Assembly (NCBI GenBank): GCA_037576215.1
Contig: JBANDB010000005.1
Coordinates: 2,108,001-2,172,000, forward strand
From: Armillaria gallica
Taxonomy: Eukaryota; Basidiomycota; Agaricomycetes; Agaricales; Physalacriaceae
Direction: 5' to 3'
Length of the DNA: 64,000 bases
The notes beneath the pieces were generated by a model. That model did no database searches. It saw only the letters and a list, made by a program, of their open reading frames with translations, and was not told where the DNA came from. A program made the translations under genes and the position numbers. Each line of letters starts with the position of its first letter. Within the stretch, counting starts at the first letter, position 1. This document shows, piece by piece, positions 23,736-34,628 of this stretch.

Positions 23736-26700
23736 CTACTGGACTATCAAAGTGGTGTTGATGTACGTATCCTCACTTGTCCCTATTTTCACATTGAAGT
23801 TGCCAGGCTCGACAACCCAGCCATTGTATGACCACACAGCCAGTTGTGAGGACGATATTGGAATTGTAACCGCTCGTGAAGATCCCGCACTAGCAATATC
23901 TGTCAGGACATGAAGCACGTGGTGAGTTAACTCTACTACGTACGGAACATCAACCTTGTTAAAACCAACCAGCTGCTGATTCGGAGTGACGACAGAACTG
24001 AAGGTGTCTGTAATGTATACCTGTTGGTAAGATGGGTAGTGAGTCATGGACCGAAGGAGTGTCGTGGATGAGCTGACCTGTACAACTTCCTTGCCGTCAA
24101 CAGCGCCATTGTTATGGACCGTTACCGTCACATTAAAGGCATCGCCCGTTCCAATGGTGGATCGCGATAGAGTCAGATCTGTGCTGCACAATTTATCAAA
24201 TCCCGTCCCGGTCTGAAGAAGGGCGTGCCGCCTACTAATTGAACGTCGTATAGCTAAGGCCATGCCCAAAGCTCCACAACGGCACCGGACTGTTGAGCAC
24301 ATACTACAATAGTATTAGCCACGAAGCAGTGGTGAATGAATAAGCGTCCGACCTGGTGTCCAAACACCAAAGTCCCGTCATCCAAAACTGATCCGGGATC
24401 GAGAGGACGTGCACCCTTGAGGTAATTGTAGAAAGCTGGGGCAGTACCGACGTCTCTCGGGAATGATACCGGGAGTTTACCTACCTAACAATGAGGACCT
24501 CCAGACATTTTTCGACATAAAGATGACTAACCGGACGGGTTCTCGGCGCCGAAGATAATCTCTGCTATTGCTAATCCGCCTAGTTCACCGGGGTAGAATT
24601 GCTGTATCACAGCATCGGCATCTGAAGCCTATCAGAGTATATCAAAAAGCGGCACTGCATTGGCATACTTGCTTGGATCCATGGCTCAGCTACGGGCTTG
24701 CCGCTGACAAACACGACGATAGTCGGCTTCCCGGTTGCTTTAACAGCTTGAACGAGTTTGAGCTGCGCGCCAACGAGGGCGAGGTCCGCCACGTCGACAT
24801 GTTCGCCTGTTGTAGCATTTGTTCCTGGCGTCCACAGCAGCGTCTGATCAAGAGACCATGTACCAACCTTTATCAGTATGAGCAATGAATCATATAAGAG
24901 TCAAAAGGAGGAGAGGATGGTCACCATTACTACAGCTGCGTCGGAAGCTTCCGCTGCACTAACAGCCTCGTCGAAACCAGATTCGTCGTTCGACCACCGC
25001 TTGCATCCTTCGGCGTAGTTTATCTGGGTTGCACTGGATATGCTGTGGAGGTACTCTTGAAAGCCGGTTAACGGTGATATGCCGTTGTTGGACGCATTGA
25101 AAAATACGTAATCACCAAACTGCGAGGACCGATCAGTACACAAGTGCATTTAGACAAATAAAGTCAACCCTACCGAGACGACGCCAGCTTGAGGACCAAT
25201 TAGTGCAACACTGCCTATATCAGCACTTAGTGGAAGTATGTTGCCGCGATTTTCTAGTAAGACTATTGATTCTAGTTCACTCTGGTGGAGAACATTTCGA
25301 GCGCCTGAAGTGCGAATAGTTGATGCATAGTCGTCATAAGGATATGGATCTGCAGCAGCCACATCATTGAGAATTGAGTCCAGGAGAGATCAGATGACAG
25401 AGTAAACTCACTCTCAAATAGACCAAGTTCAAACTTGACTCGCAACAATGTTGAAACAACTTGATCAATGACAGACTCATCGACGAGGCCAGCTTTGACT
25501 TGATCTGCAACATCCGTAATGAGCTATGGACACGATAAGCAGGGTTAGTCCTAAACGTACCGACCAAGGTCAAGTAGGTGTAGGTACCGCCGCCCATCTC
25601 GCCGCTGAAACTGTTCCCTAAAGTAGTCTTCGCAGCACATTCTCTCGTCTCACATGTCCCGTGCAAGGTAATCAACAGGTCGGCAGAGCCGGCGTCTGTA
25701 GTGACCCAATAGGGATAGCCCCATTCCTCTCGTAACTGTAGAAAGTGGTCAGAGGGCGGCACACAAAGGACAAGGAAACGCGACAAACTATATCGATCAT
25801 CATATCTAAGTCCGCTAGCGTTAGTTTGTTCAGCAAACCGTTTAGTAAAATGACGTACGCTTATCCGCAATAGCCGGAACGCCATCATAACTTGAATATG
25901 CAGTCATGATACTTAGACTCTCCAAACATGCCTTCTCAAACGGCGGGAGATACATTGTCCTCAGTTCCCTTTCGCCTCCAGCCACGGGAGCCAGATTTAA
26001 TCCTCCTTGCGGACTTCCGAACGCGGCAAAATGTTTACAAGTGGCAGCCGCTCTCTTCCGCCCTTGTCCACTCTCCACTCCTCGACGAGTACCGTCTTGC
26101 AGACCACGAACGAAAGCTAAGCCAATCTCTCCAGTCAAGTACGGGTCTTCACCAAAGTTCTCCTCGACCCTGCCCCAGCGTAGCTCACGCGACAGATCTA
26201 GGACAGGCGCAAAGATATGCGTGATACCGAAACCCTCCGCCTCGTCCGAGACGACCGTGGAAACGTTTTGCACAAGGTCCCTATTGAAACTAGCGGCGAG
26301 ACCAATCGGAGAAGGGAATATAGTCCCATTGTTTGTGAAACCGTGCAGCCCTGATCATCTATGTGAGATACAGATTGAAATGTTGGGAGATTGATGCTTA
26401 CCCTCGCTTTGGAAGAGGGCCGGGATACCCAAGGTCGTATTCTCCATGAGGTACCTCTGCCCTGTCTCTATAGCAAACGCGAATTTCTCCCATGGCATCG
26501 CGTACCCAGCCCATATCGATCCCCCTTTCAAGCGTACCATCTCCTCTAGCCCCGTCTGATTGAACGTAAGCGTGTTATCAAGGGGATCCGTCGTGTTCAT
26601 CCACCCGTTGATATCTCCCTGTATCCTGTGAAGATGATCAAGAAATGAAACACAACAAAGAACAAGGGTTGACATACAGTTGCGACACCTTCTCCTCTAA

Positions 26701-26862
26701 CGTCATTCGAGGAAGTAAATCCTTGACACGATCTTCAATGGCCGCACTAGCGATCTTGTACATCGGAGTGGATCCATCCGCGTTTGTAGCGCGTGAAATC
26801 AAGTTGGCAAATGCCCCGGGTAGTAACAGGCAGGAAAGGGCGAGGTTCCGCCTCATCATCAC
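23736..26862 (-). CDS. Secreted GH3 beta-glucosidase/beta-xylosidase-type enzyme
   Basis: Glycoside hydrolase family 3, probably extracellular and acting on beta-linked glucosides or xylosides from plant cell walls. The ATG at 26860-26862 gives MMMRRNLALSCLLLPGAFA, a signal peptide. N-terminal barrel blocks: VKDLLPRMTLEEKVSQL, GIPALFQSEG-LHGF, PIGLAASFNRDL, HIFAPVLDLSRELRWGRVEE, FGEDPYLTGE, KHFAAFGSPQGGLN, and MTAYSSYDGVPA. The nucleophile region is GYPYWVTTDAGSADLL, with Asp in TTDAGS in place of the common SDW. The C-terminal (alpha/beta) part has SIVLLENRGNILPLS and VVMVTI. The fibronectin-III-like tail ends WVVEPGNFNVKIGTSEDTY, stop at 23736. Many short introns. A TATA-like TATAAAG lies about 30 bp upstream. 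Substrate specificity unresolved. Confidence 0.92.
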
Positions 26863-28041
26863 ACAATTGTTGAAGAGCTTGAACTCTGTCCTTTATACCG
26901 ATAAAGTATGCCATTTTATTTCCGCGGCCAAGACGTGGCGGAAGTTATATGGGACCTCTGGGTGGTGGTGCTTGAACAGCTGACATCAAAACTATGGGAT
27001 ATGTTGCCAGAGGCGGCCCGACGACGGTAAAGCCGAGAATTGGCCGCGAACGCTCGCCAAAGAGAAAAACCGTTGGCTACTTAGGAACAATGAGCATCTT
27101 TGCGAAGAAATGGCTCAATTGATGGGAATTTATGGTGGTTTTATGGGTCAAGTTAGAGCTGCACAAGCTCTACATTCTTCGACTTTTCCTTGGCCTCCTG
27201 ATGTAAGTTAACCAGAATTCCGTCCCGGGGATTAAATTCGGAGAAAAGGCGAAGAGAAGAAGGGAAGAAACCCGAGTCATGGGATGGACAGCGATTTTCG
27301 GATTAAAGAATCAGCCATGGTACAGAAACATAGTAACAGAGCCATTAACACCTGTAAGCAGATAAGGATCAGACACGTTCAAATTTCTCGCCAGTTAACT
27401 GACCCAGGTATCTATATGACCCTTTTCTCCTTTTCTTCTGTCGTGTTATTGGTATTGGCTCAAACGACCAACAATCTGTGTCTTCGGCTCGAAAGCCTGA
27501 GCGAACATGAAGGAGCCTGCTTTGGAGGGTCGTTGCACTGCGGTTCTCTCCAGCTGGGATGACGTATCTTCTGAGAACTGTCGAGAACTGCCCTATGTAG
27601 CGTAATGTCGAGGTCAGCGAGACCGACGATGTCTTCTTGGTGTCTCCTTCTCTGGATCCGATCTGTTCTCGGATATTGGTAACTAGTGCGTTGTTGTTTC
27701 ATGAAATGACATTGTCGTACTCGGAGCAATATGCAAAGAAACTGTATGAACACCGCTGAAGCGACAACCGCTTGGTTCAAATGAAAGAATGAATTTGCCA
27801 CGTGGGACGCAACCTGCCTATTTCAGCGTTGACCCCTGTTCTCACTGTGACCCTCATCTGTTACAGATTGAAAGATCTGTATGCGTGCTTCGAACAGATC
27901 ACTCGAAAATAATATTATCTGGATACTGATGATGCAACATTCTCTGTCATTGTGGCGTCGATTTCATTCTGACATCACCAATTCTATCCGTTTCATATAT
28001 AAGCAGCCTTGTACCAGGGTGAAATCTCTATAAATCCAAAC
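26863..28041. other. Intergenic region, 1.2 kb
   Basis: Divergent promoter space between the GH3 gene and the small plus-strand gene. A 50-60 codon open stretch around 27034-27206 (ending FPWPPDVS) is noted in findings. Otherwise nothing recognised. Confidence 0.5.
27996..28003 (+). promoter_or_regulatory. TATA box of small gene
   Basis: TATATAAG, 39 bp upstream of the ATG at 28042, in a pyrimidine-poor context typical of a strong focused core promoter. The short distance implies a very short 5' leader. Confidence 0.5.
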
Positions 28042-28391
28042 ATGTCAGGAGCTCAAAATTACGCAGCTACCCAAGATTCAAACCAAGGCATCGTCGACGG
28101 TCGCCCAGCTGGTAGGTGACTTTGTCTTCGCCATTCTTTCAATCTCTAAATACTGTAGGACGACAACCATCCCCTCAGCCGGTCACCTTAGACACCGTCG
28201 TCGACCGCGACGCTACTTGTGAGTCCAGTCCGACTCAAGAGCTGCCTGGTGTCACTTCGAAGGACGTGCATCAGAGCACGGGAAAACCGGGCAGTGGGAT
28301 GTCGTCAAAGGAGCTGCGACATGATGGCCAACCGGGTAGGAAGAAAGAAGGTCTGGGCTTGGAAGCTCGGTGGGGAACCGGGGAACAGTAA
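28042..28391 (+). CDS. Small hydrophilic, probably disordered protein
   Basis: About 100 residues from two exons: MSGAQNYAATQDSNQ..VDGRPAG, then a 47-nt intron (28112-28158), then RQPSPQPVTLDT, ending GLEARWGTGEQ with the stop at 28389-28391. The C-terminal half is rich in Gly, Lys, His and Ser (SKDVHQSTGKPGSGMSSKEL, RHDGQPGRKKEGLG), with no hydrophobic core and no signal peptide. This composition is seen in small stress-related hydrophilic proteins of basidiomycetes, but I cannot name the family. The clean intron, the TATA box at 27996 and the strong composition bias support a real gene. Confidence 0.6.
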
Positions 28392-29968
28392 ATTCTCCGA
28401 TCTCAATTTTGTATCCTTAGCATAATGAAATGCATGTGTTACAATGTGTATGAAGTAGTACATGATTATGTGACCGACTGGCTCCACAACTCTGATCCAC
28501 ATACTGTAGTTCCTGTGTAGTAGGATGCTGTGTTCAAGCCGAGAACAATAGATTCTTCCGCAGCCTGGCGGTACAAGGGACGCCATCGGAGGCAGGTGCC
28601 GCCAGAGGTGGTATAGGATCCATCACTTGATCATTAACAAGCTATTCTGTCCGTCAGCATTCGCAAGTCCTTGACCCCACGGCAACTCACCAAAATGCCT
28701 GATACATAATTCAGGTTTTCTTCCCGCTAAAACCGCATCGGATCGCTTGTATCGGTATCCTTCGAGCGCTTGACTATTGAAACAGGAGCTCTTTCGGCAT
28801 CCTTTAAGCGCTTGAATGCAAGTACACGGCTCTTAGATACCGAGCACAGTCAGACACAGAAACAACCAGTTTACCCAAAGAATCGATAGTACCAGCTGCG
28901 TTGGTGCATACTGAGCAACCACATAGGCGATCACGGTGGGTTGCTGGGGGCACTAATTTGCTGGAGAAATTTGACGCTTACCCGGTTCAAAATACAATAC
29001 CGCGATGAGAATCAGAAACATGTCCCAAAGCTGATGCTACTGATTTCGCATCCTTCGCTGCTCCGTTAAAGTAGACATCATGATCTAGGGGGAGCTTCCT
29101 TCGGACCATCAATGTTGACTCGAAAGACAAAGTGACGAGAAGCTGTAGAGAATATGCTGGATTACCGAAAGAGGCCTCCATGCCGTGGCATGCCTCATGG
29201 TGCAGGATTGCGAACCACTGAACCAATGCTTCTGAGCGCCTGAACGCCGCACAGAGATACCAGTGAAGAGACATCCCAGAAGTACTGCTGTTTATCACCC
29301 ATTGCCCAAGTACGATTGCAACTCAGGTGGCCGTCGGGACCGTGAGCGACACGACAGCAAAAGAGGAGTCACAACGTTTAAGCGCTCCTTCGACGTTGAG
29401 GTGAAGTAAAATGCTGGTTACGCGGATCAAGTGTGACTTGTGATATCGAATTATCATGATGAATTAGATGAGCCCGAGACCGACCTTAGAGATGGATTTG
29501 TCTGAAGGAGAATAACTTCTCTAGGATGTAAGCAGAGCATTGTGCTGCTAGGAGCGCAGGGAAATCTGCAACCTGCAACGGCCTGTTGTTCGTATGAAAC
29601 AGCCTGTTATTTTTTAAATTTTATATATACATTTTTAAATATAAGTTCACTTACGGTAAGTTGTGCCATTTTGGGCCGTTACAGGGTCGGAGGTAAGCCA
29701 CACCGCATGTATCCACGCACGGATCAGATGGCCCAGTTGCCCATCGTACATAAAAGCGAAATGAAAGGAGAACTGGACACATTTTCCCAACTTGACAAGC
29801 TTTTCAACAATTTCAAGTGCAAATTGAAGATTTGCTTCCGTGATCAGAACTTGAAATCTAATCGGGAAGATCTTCCCACGCTCGGACACCCTCTTTATAC
29901 CACCATCTTCCCCCTCGTTGCTCGCCGTTGTGGACGACGCGCAGGGTCATTTCCTTACATTCTACACT
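28392..29968. other. Intergenic region, 1.6 kb
   Basis: No gene recognised. A minus-strand frame at 28987-29298 is open for 103 codons but has no family signature, splice context or start support. Confidence 0.5.
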
Positions 29969-32900
29969 ATGGAAAAAGCGAATCTTACGCATATTCCTCC
30001 ATCCTCCGAGTCGGCGTCGACCGTTAGAGTGTCGTCACCGCTCAACCCATCTTCCCCCAGGCCTGAAGGTCGACGTCGAGGGCATTCGGTGTCGACGCTT
30101 AGAGAGCTCCCTACTAGCCCATTGTCATCGGTCTCTATATCATCCCTAGACATTGCCATCCTGGACGACAAAGAGTCTTCCTCGTTTCGCTCGCGGTCTC
30201 GTTCCAAATCGCCTGGAGTCATTGACGAATCCGTTTGGAAAAAGTCTGTCGGAACGCCTACATCCCTTGGGGAATCGGCGTCGACGTGGTGGGGCAAAGG
30301 CGAGTTCATTCCGAGACCGTGGAAAGAATCGCCAAAGCGCAAACAGTCGTTGCCTGCTGGGCAGGAGGAGGGCTGGGCCTTGACTCGACAGGTGAATTTC
30401 CTACCTTTCGGAACGTGAGATTATGATTTACGATGGTTTTAGCGCGTGTCTCAAGCGGCATCATCCATCCTGGGTAATACACTCGATGTTGGCCACGAAG
30501 CACTTCTGTTGAGTCAAGACTTGCTTGAATTTGCTCCAGTTCCAGGCCTGCAAAGTATCGCGCGAACATTGCTTCAGATATGGGACTCTCTCCAGCTGGT
30601 TGATGTATGTAATCTGCTTTGACTGACTGCTCTCACCTCATTGGCTCTTAGATGAATCGTTTACAATGTCTGCGTCTGACAGAACGCTGCGCAAATATCC
30701 TTTTGTCGATTCGGCAAGAGATACATGAAGCGGGTGACATGGTTGGCGCAGAGTTGACCCTTCCTATCTCGAAGCTCACGGAGTACGTTCTCTTCGCGCC
30801 CTATGTTATTGTATAGCAATTTACGCGACATCGTAGCGCATTTAATGAGGTCCTCGTTTTCCTTCAAAAGCAGATCCATCGTCCTTTCCTCAAGCGCTAT
30901 CTTCGACGAGACGAGATTTTGAGACAGATCGCCGCTTGCGATTCCGGATTACAGGACGCGATGGAAACGTTTGGTGTACGTGCTGAGTTACATTCGTTCA
31001 TTTTGTTTCTTGTTAATATCTTTTCAGCTTTCTATCCAAATCCGTATCCTCAAGCAGGTTCAGGCGTCAGAACAGCGGAGACAGAAGGACACAGAAGCCA
31101 TCATTGAGGAGTTGAGGCGGTCCAGCGTGGTTTCTATGGACAATGCCCTTCAACTTACAGGCATACGAGAAGAGGAAACTACCCCGAAACTCTCCGCTCT
31201 TCCTGGCCTCCCTAGTTCTGGTTCCTATGCATCGCTGAATACCAGCGCTTTCAAGTCTCCCTCACCTGCGTCGCCCTCCCCCCCACCTGAATATCGCCTT
31301 CCGTCCGTACCTCCGCTCCCGGGACCTACTGCTTCATCTGACCCTCCGACCTCACCAAGATTGGTATCACCTACTCCAACAGCGGTCTTGCCAACTCTCC
31401 AGGAATTGCGCGCCAAGCAAAACGAATCTGACATAGCGATGGATACAGCCGATTTGAGGGCGTTACTTCGAAATGCCCTGAGCGCTGGCAGCGATGTGCA
31501 AATGGTGGAGACATTAGGCGTATCGAGGGAGGAGATGCCTGAGGCCATCAAAACACTACAGAGGGCCCTAGAAAGGATAGTGGAGAGGCAGGGAAGCCTC
31601 TTCAGTAGCGGAGACGAGGCTGATACTGAGGGCTACAATGTCGGCAACGACATGCCTTCTCCAGCGATACTGTCCAAGGAGAAAGGGAAGGAGGTGGTGA
31701 CCGATGACGCCGAATCTGTCTCCAGCACCGGGCACAACCGTGGCAAGTTGATCAAGATGGTGAGGAGGATTAGTATGCAAGGCAAGGAAGCTGTTCCGGC
31801 TATTGCAGGGGAAATGAAGAGGTCAAAAACAGTGTCCACAACTCGCAGTTCGACGAGTGACAGTAGCACCAACAGCAGAAGAAAACGTCGGGACATTTCT
31901 CCCCTGGACAGGGAAGATACGTTGGATCAAGAGTTCATGGAGAGTGGTATCGATGCATTGCGGCGGATGAGTGAAGGTGCTGAGGCAAATTTGAATCTAC
32001 CAAGTTGGACCATCACTCGGTAAGGGTTTTTATTCCTCCAAAATGATTCATGGTTGAGCAGCCGGCGTAGGTATGAAGTCGACCGCGAACAAAAGATCGG
32101 TCTCGGGTTCTTCTCCGATGTTTACCGGGGAACCTGGCGTAAACAAACGGTTGCTATCAAAGTTCTGGCAGAGACGACCCCACGGAACCTGTTCATCCGA
32201 GAGGTTGGAATCTGGAAGACGCTGCAGCATCCGAATGTATTGGAGCTGTACGGTGCCAGCAGCGCCAGCGGGGATCCACCTTGGTTCTTCGTCAGCCCTT
32301 ACCTGAAGAACGGAACGTTGGTGGAGTTCTTGCGAAGGGTGGAGGGGGGGAGGAGTAGAACAGGGAGCTTACCTGATTGGCGGAATTCCATGGGCGCTAG
32401 TCCCGGGAGGGTCAGAGAGGCGAATCAAGGACTAGGTCTCGGGCTAGGCCTGCCTACTGGCAGGGGAAGAAGTGGTAGCGGCAGCGGAGACTCATTGATA
32501 GTCGATGCTGGGAAGGGGTGGGACCTTCTAAAATTCATGCATGAGGTTGCCAAGGGAATGGCATACTTGCATAGTAAGGGCGTGTTGCACGGGGATCTTA
32601 AGGTCGCTTTCTATTCATTGATCTGGACCCCAATTGATGACGATTTAATAGGCCTCCAATGTTCTGGTCGATGATCGGCATAGATGCGTTATCTCTGACT
32701 TTGGCCAGAGCGAGATGAAATCGGAGGCCTTTCGGATCAGCGGGACACCTCCGCCTCGTAAGTCTCGATATTGTACAGGTCGGGTCTCACACTCACCATT
32801 AATCCATAGACGGTACATTGAGGTGGCAGGCACCGGAGTTGATGATGGGTCTTAACCAGCTGACGACTGAAATGGACGTGTATGCATTCGCGATGTGCTC

Positions 32901-34628
32901 TATCGAAATTCTGTCAATGGGACGAATGCCTTGGCCGTTCATGGACGATGATGCCGTCAGGCATTTTGTCCTTAGTAAGTTACTTCGAAGCTAGTCATGA
33001 AAATGCCCTAATAATTGTACTAGGGGAAGATTCTCGTCCCGTTATTCCGCCGACACGTTTCAGTACACCAGCTTTGCAAGAACTGCTTCGAGCGTGCTGG
33101 CAGAAGGATCCGTTCATGCGGCCAAACTTCTCCACGGTCGTTCAAGATTTGAAGCAGCTACGAAAAAGCTCCGGATTACCCGAGGAGATCGTCTCGCCAA
33201 AGTTCCCCGAATGGCAGGAAAGTGAAGGATTCGAGTTCCGTGTCTCGCGTCCAAGTCCAGACATGCATCCCATACCTTTGTTCCCTGGCACGCCTCGTAA
33301 GTCTCTGTACCTCTAGAGGGATTTTTCTCATCCATTTATAGCGCGTGACTTGGCTCTCGGACCGCTGTCAGGTTCTCCTTCAGATGCGGCATCATTCCGT
33401 ACCGCTCAAGATATGTCATCGTCTCCTCCAATGCCATCTCTTCTGTCCCAAGACGCTCCCATGAATGTTCATATGCCTGAACCCATGCCATACATTTCGT
33501 CAGCGCCTTTGAGCCGCGCTTCTTCCACTGCTGAGTCGACCACTCCCAGTACTCAGTCAGAAGATGAAAGCATTCGCAACATGATGGAATACGACGGTTA
33601 TGATTCACCGCCCGTCGCCGACAAGAGGATCTCTGAAGCACGAGATGAACGCCGGTACAGGTTACTTCTAACCCACAAGTTCCATCCGTCTCGTACGTTT
33701 TAATATGCGACATTTGTAATAGGCTAATCTCTGGGCACAGTTACTCTTCCGTTATGGACCCCATCCCAGGTGTACCTTGGTGCTGTTGGATATTTACAGA
33801 AGCCGGAGGGTGCCTTTGTAACCTTGTTCAACTGTGTCAATCCAGAGAAATCGCCTGATGGGCATCCCTCTGGGATGCCTTCAGTATATGGATATGGCAA
33901 GGTTACGGCGCAGAGTCAACGTTTAGACCAGCGTAGCGCCGCCCAAAGGGGATTCGATGCCATTACCAACATTTTCAGGAAGAATGATGGCATATCTTCG
34001 TGAGTAACATACTTATATATGGTCGATCGTCCCATTGACATCTCTTTTTCGTTCTAGACGACGATATTCTCACCCCCTCCGTGCTGGTCATAAGACCGCG
34101 TTTCTGTACACGGAAACGACTGTTTACAAATATGTCGAGAACCTGGATGCACCGAAGAAGTGGTTCAAAGCTAATGTTGACGACATCCTGGCGACTTACG
34201 GGGCCCAGCATCGTATCCAGAAGGAGGACCTCTTTCTAGGTGTGTGGTTACTGTAGCCGTACTTGTAGTATGCCATTCTGAGCTCTCCGTTTAGTTATCG
34301 GAACCTTGACTACTCCCGACTACGCGCTGTTTGTCAGTCACGGACACCCTGACGGACAAGTATGATATTAACTGTTTAGAGTTATCATTTACTGACGCGA
34401 TGTTCGCAACAGGCCCACTTTAATGTTCTTCCTCCTAGGAACGGTCAGCCGTGGGGCGTGATCACTACGGATAACGAGGTTCCCTCTGAACTTGGTGGTC
34501 CTTCCTATCACGAGGACCTCCCTTTCGTGTCTACCCCCAAAGTATCCATGAACGGTTCTCCAGACGCCACTGTTCTCGTCGCCCGACTACGCTTCAAACC
34601 TGATGTTTTAGAACCGACGTCACTGTAA
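29969..34628 (+). CDS. TKL-like protein kinase with MLKL-like N-terminal helical domain
   Basis: The ATG at 29969 starts MEKANLTHIPPSSESAS, a disordered Ser/Arg-rich leader. Helices follow: HEALLLSQDLLEFAPVPGL, LLQIWDSLQLVD, RLQCLRLTERCANILLSIRQ, HRPFLKRYLRRDEILRQI, and LSIQIRILKQVQ. This pattern is the MLKL-type four-helix-bundle adaptor region common in Agaricomycete kinases. A Pro/Ser linker leads to a complete kinase: IGLGFFSDVYRG (Gly loop), VAIKVL (beta3 Lys), LHGDLKAANVLVDD (HGD instead of HRD), ISDFGQ (DFG), WQAPEL, and WQKDPFMRPNF. A beta-rich C-terminal domain follows (YRLLLTHKFHPSLTLPLWTP, YLGAVGYLQKPEG, NVDDILATYG, YALFVSHGHPDGQ). The stop is at 34626-34628. Role in signalling or cell death is inferred from the domain only. 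Confidence 0.88.

Noticed and set aside
13316..26862. Secondary-metabolite gene cluster around the P450s
   Set aside because: No terpene synthase, PKS, NRPS or tailoring enzymes; neighbours are a chromatin remodeller and a GH3 enzyme.
28987..29298. Minus-strand 103-codon frame
   Set aside because: No homology-like motif, no promoter or intron support.
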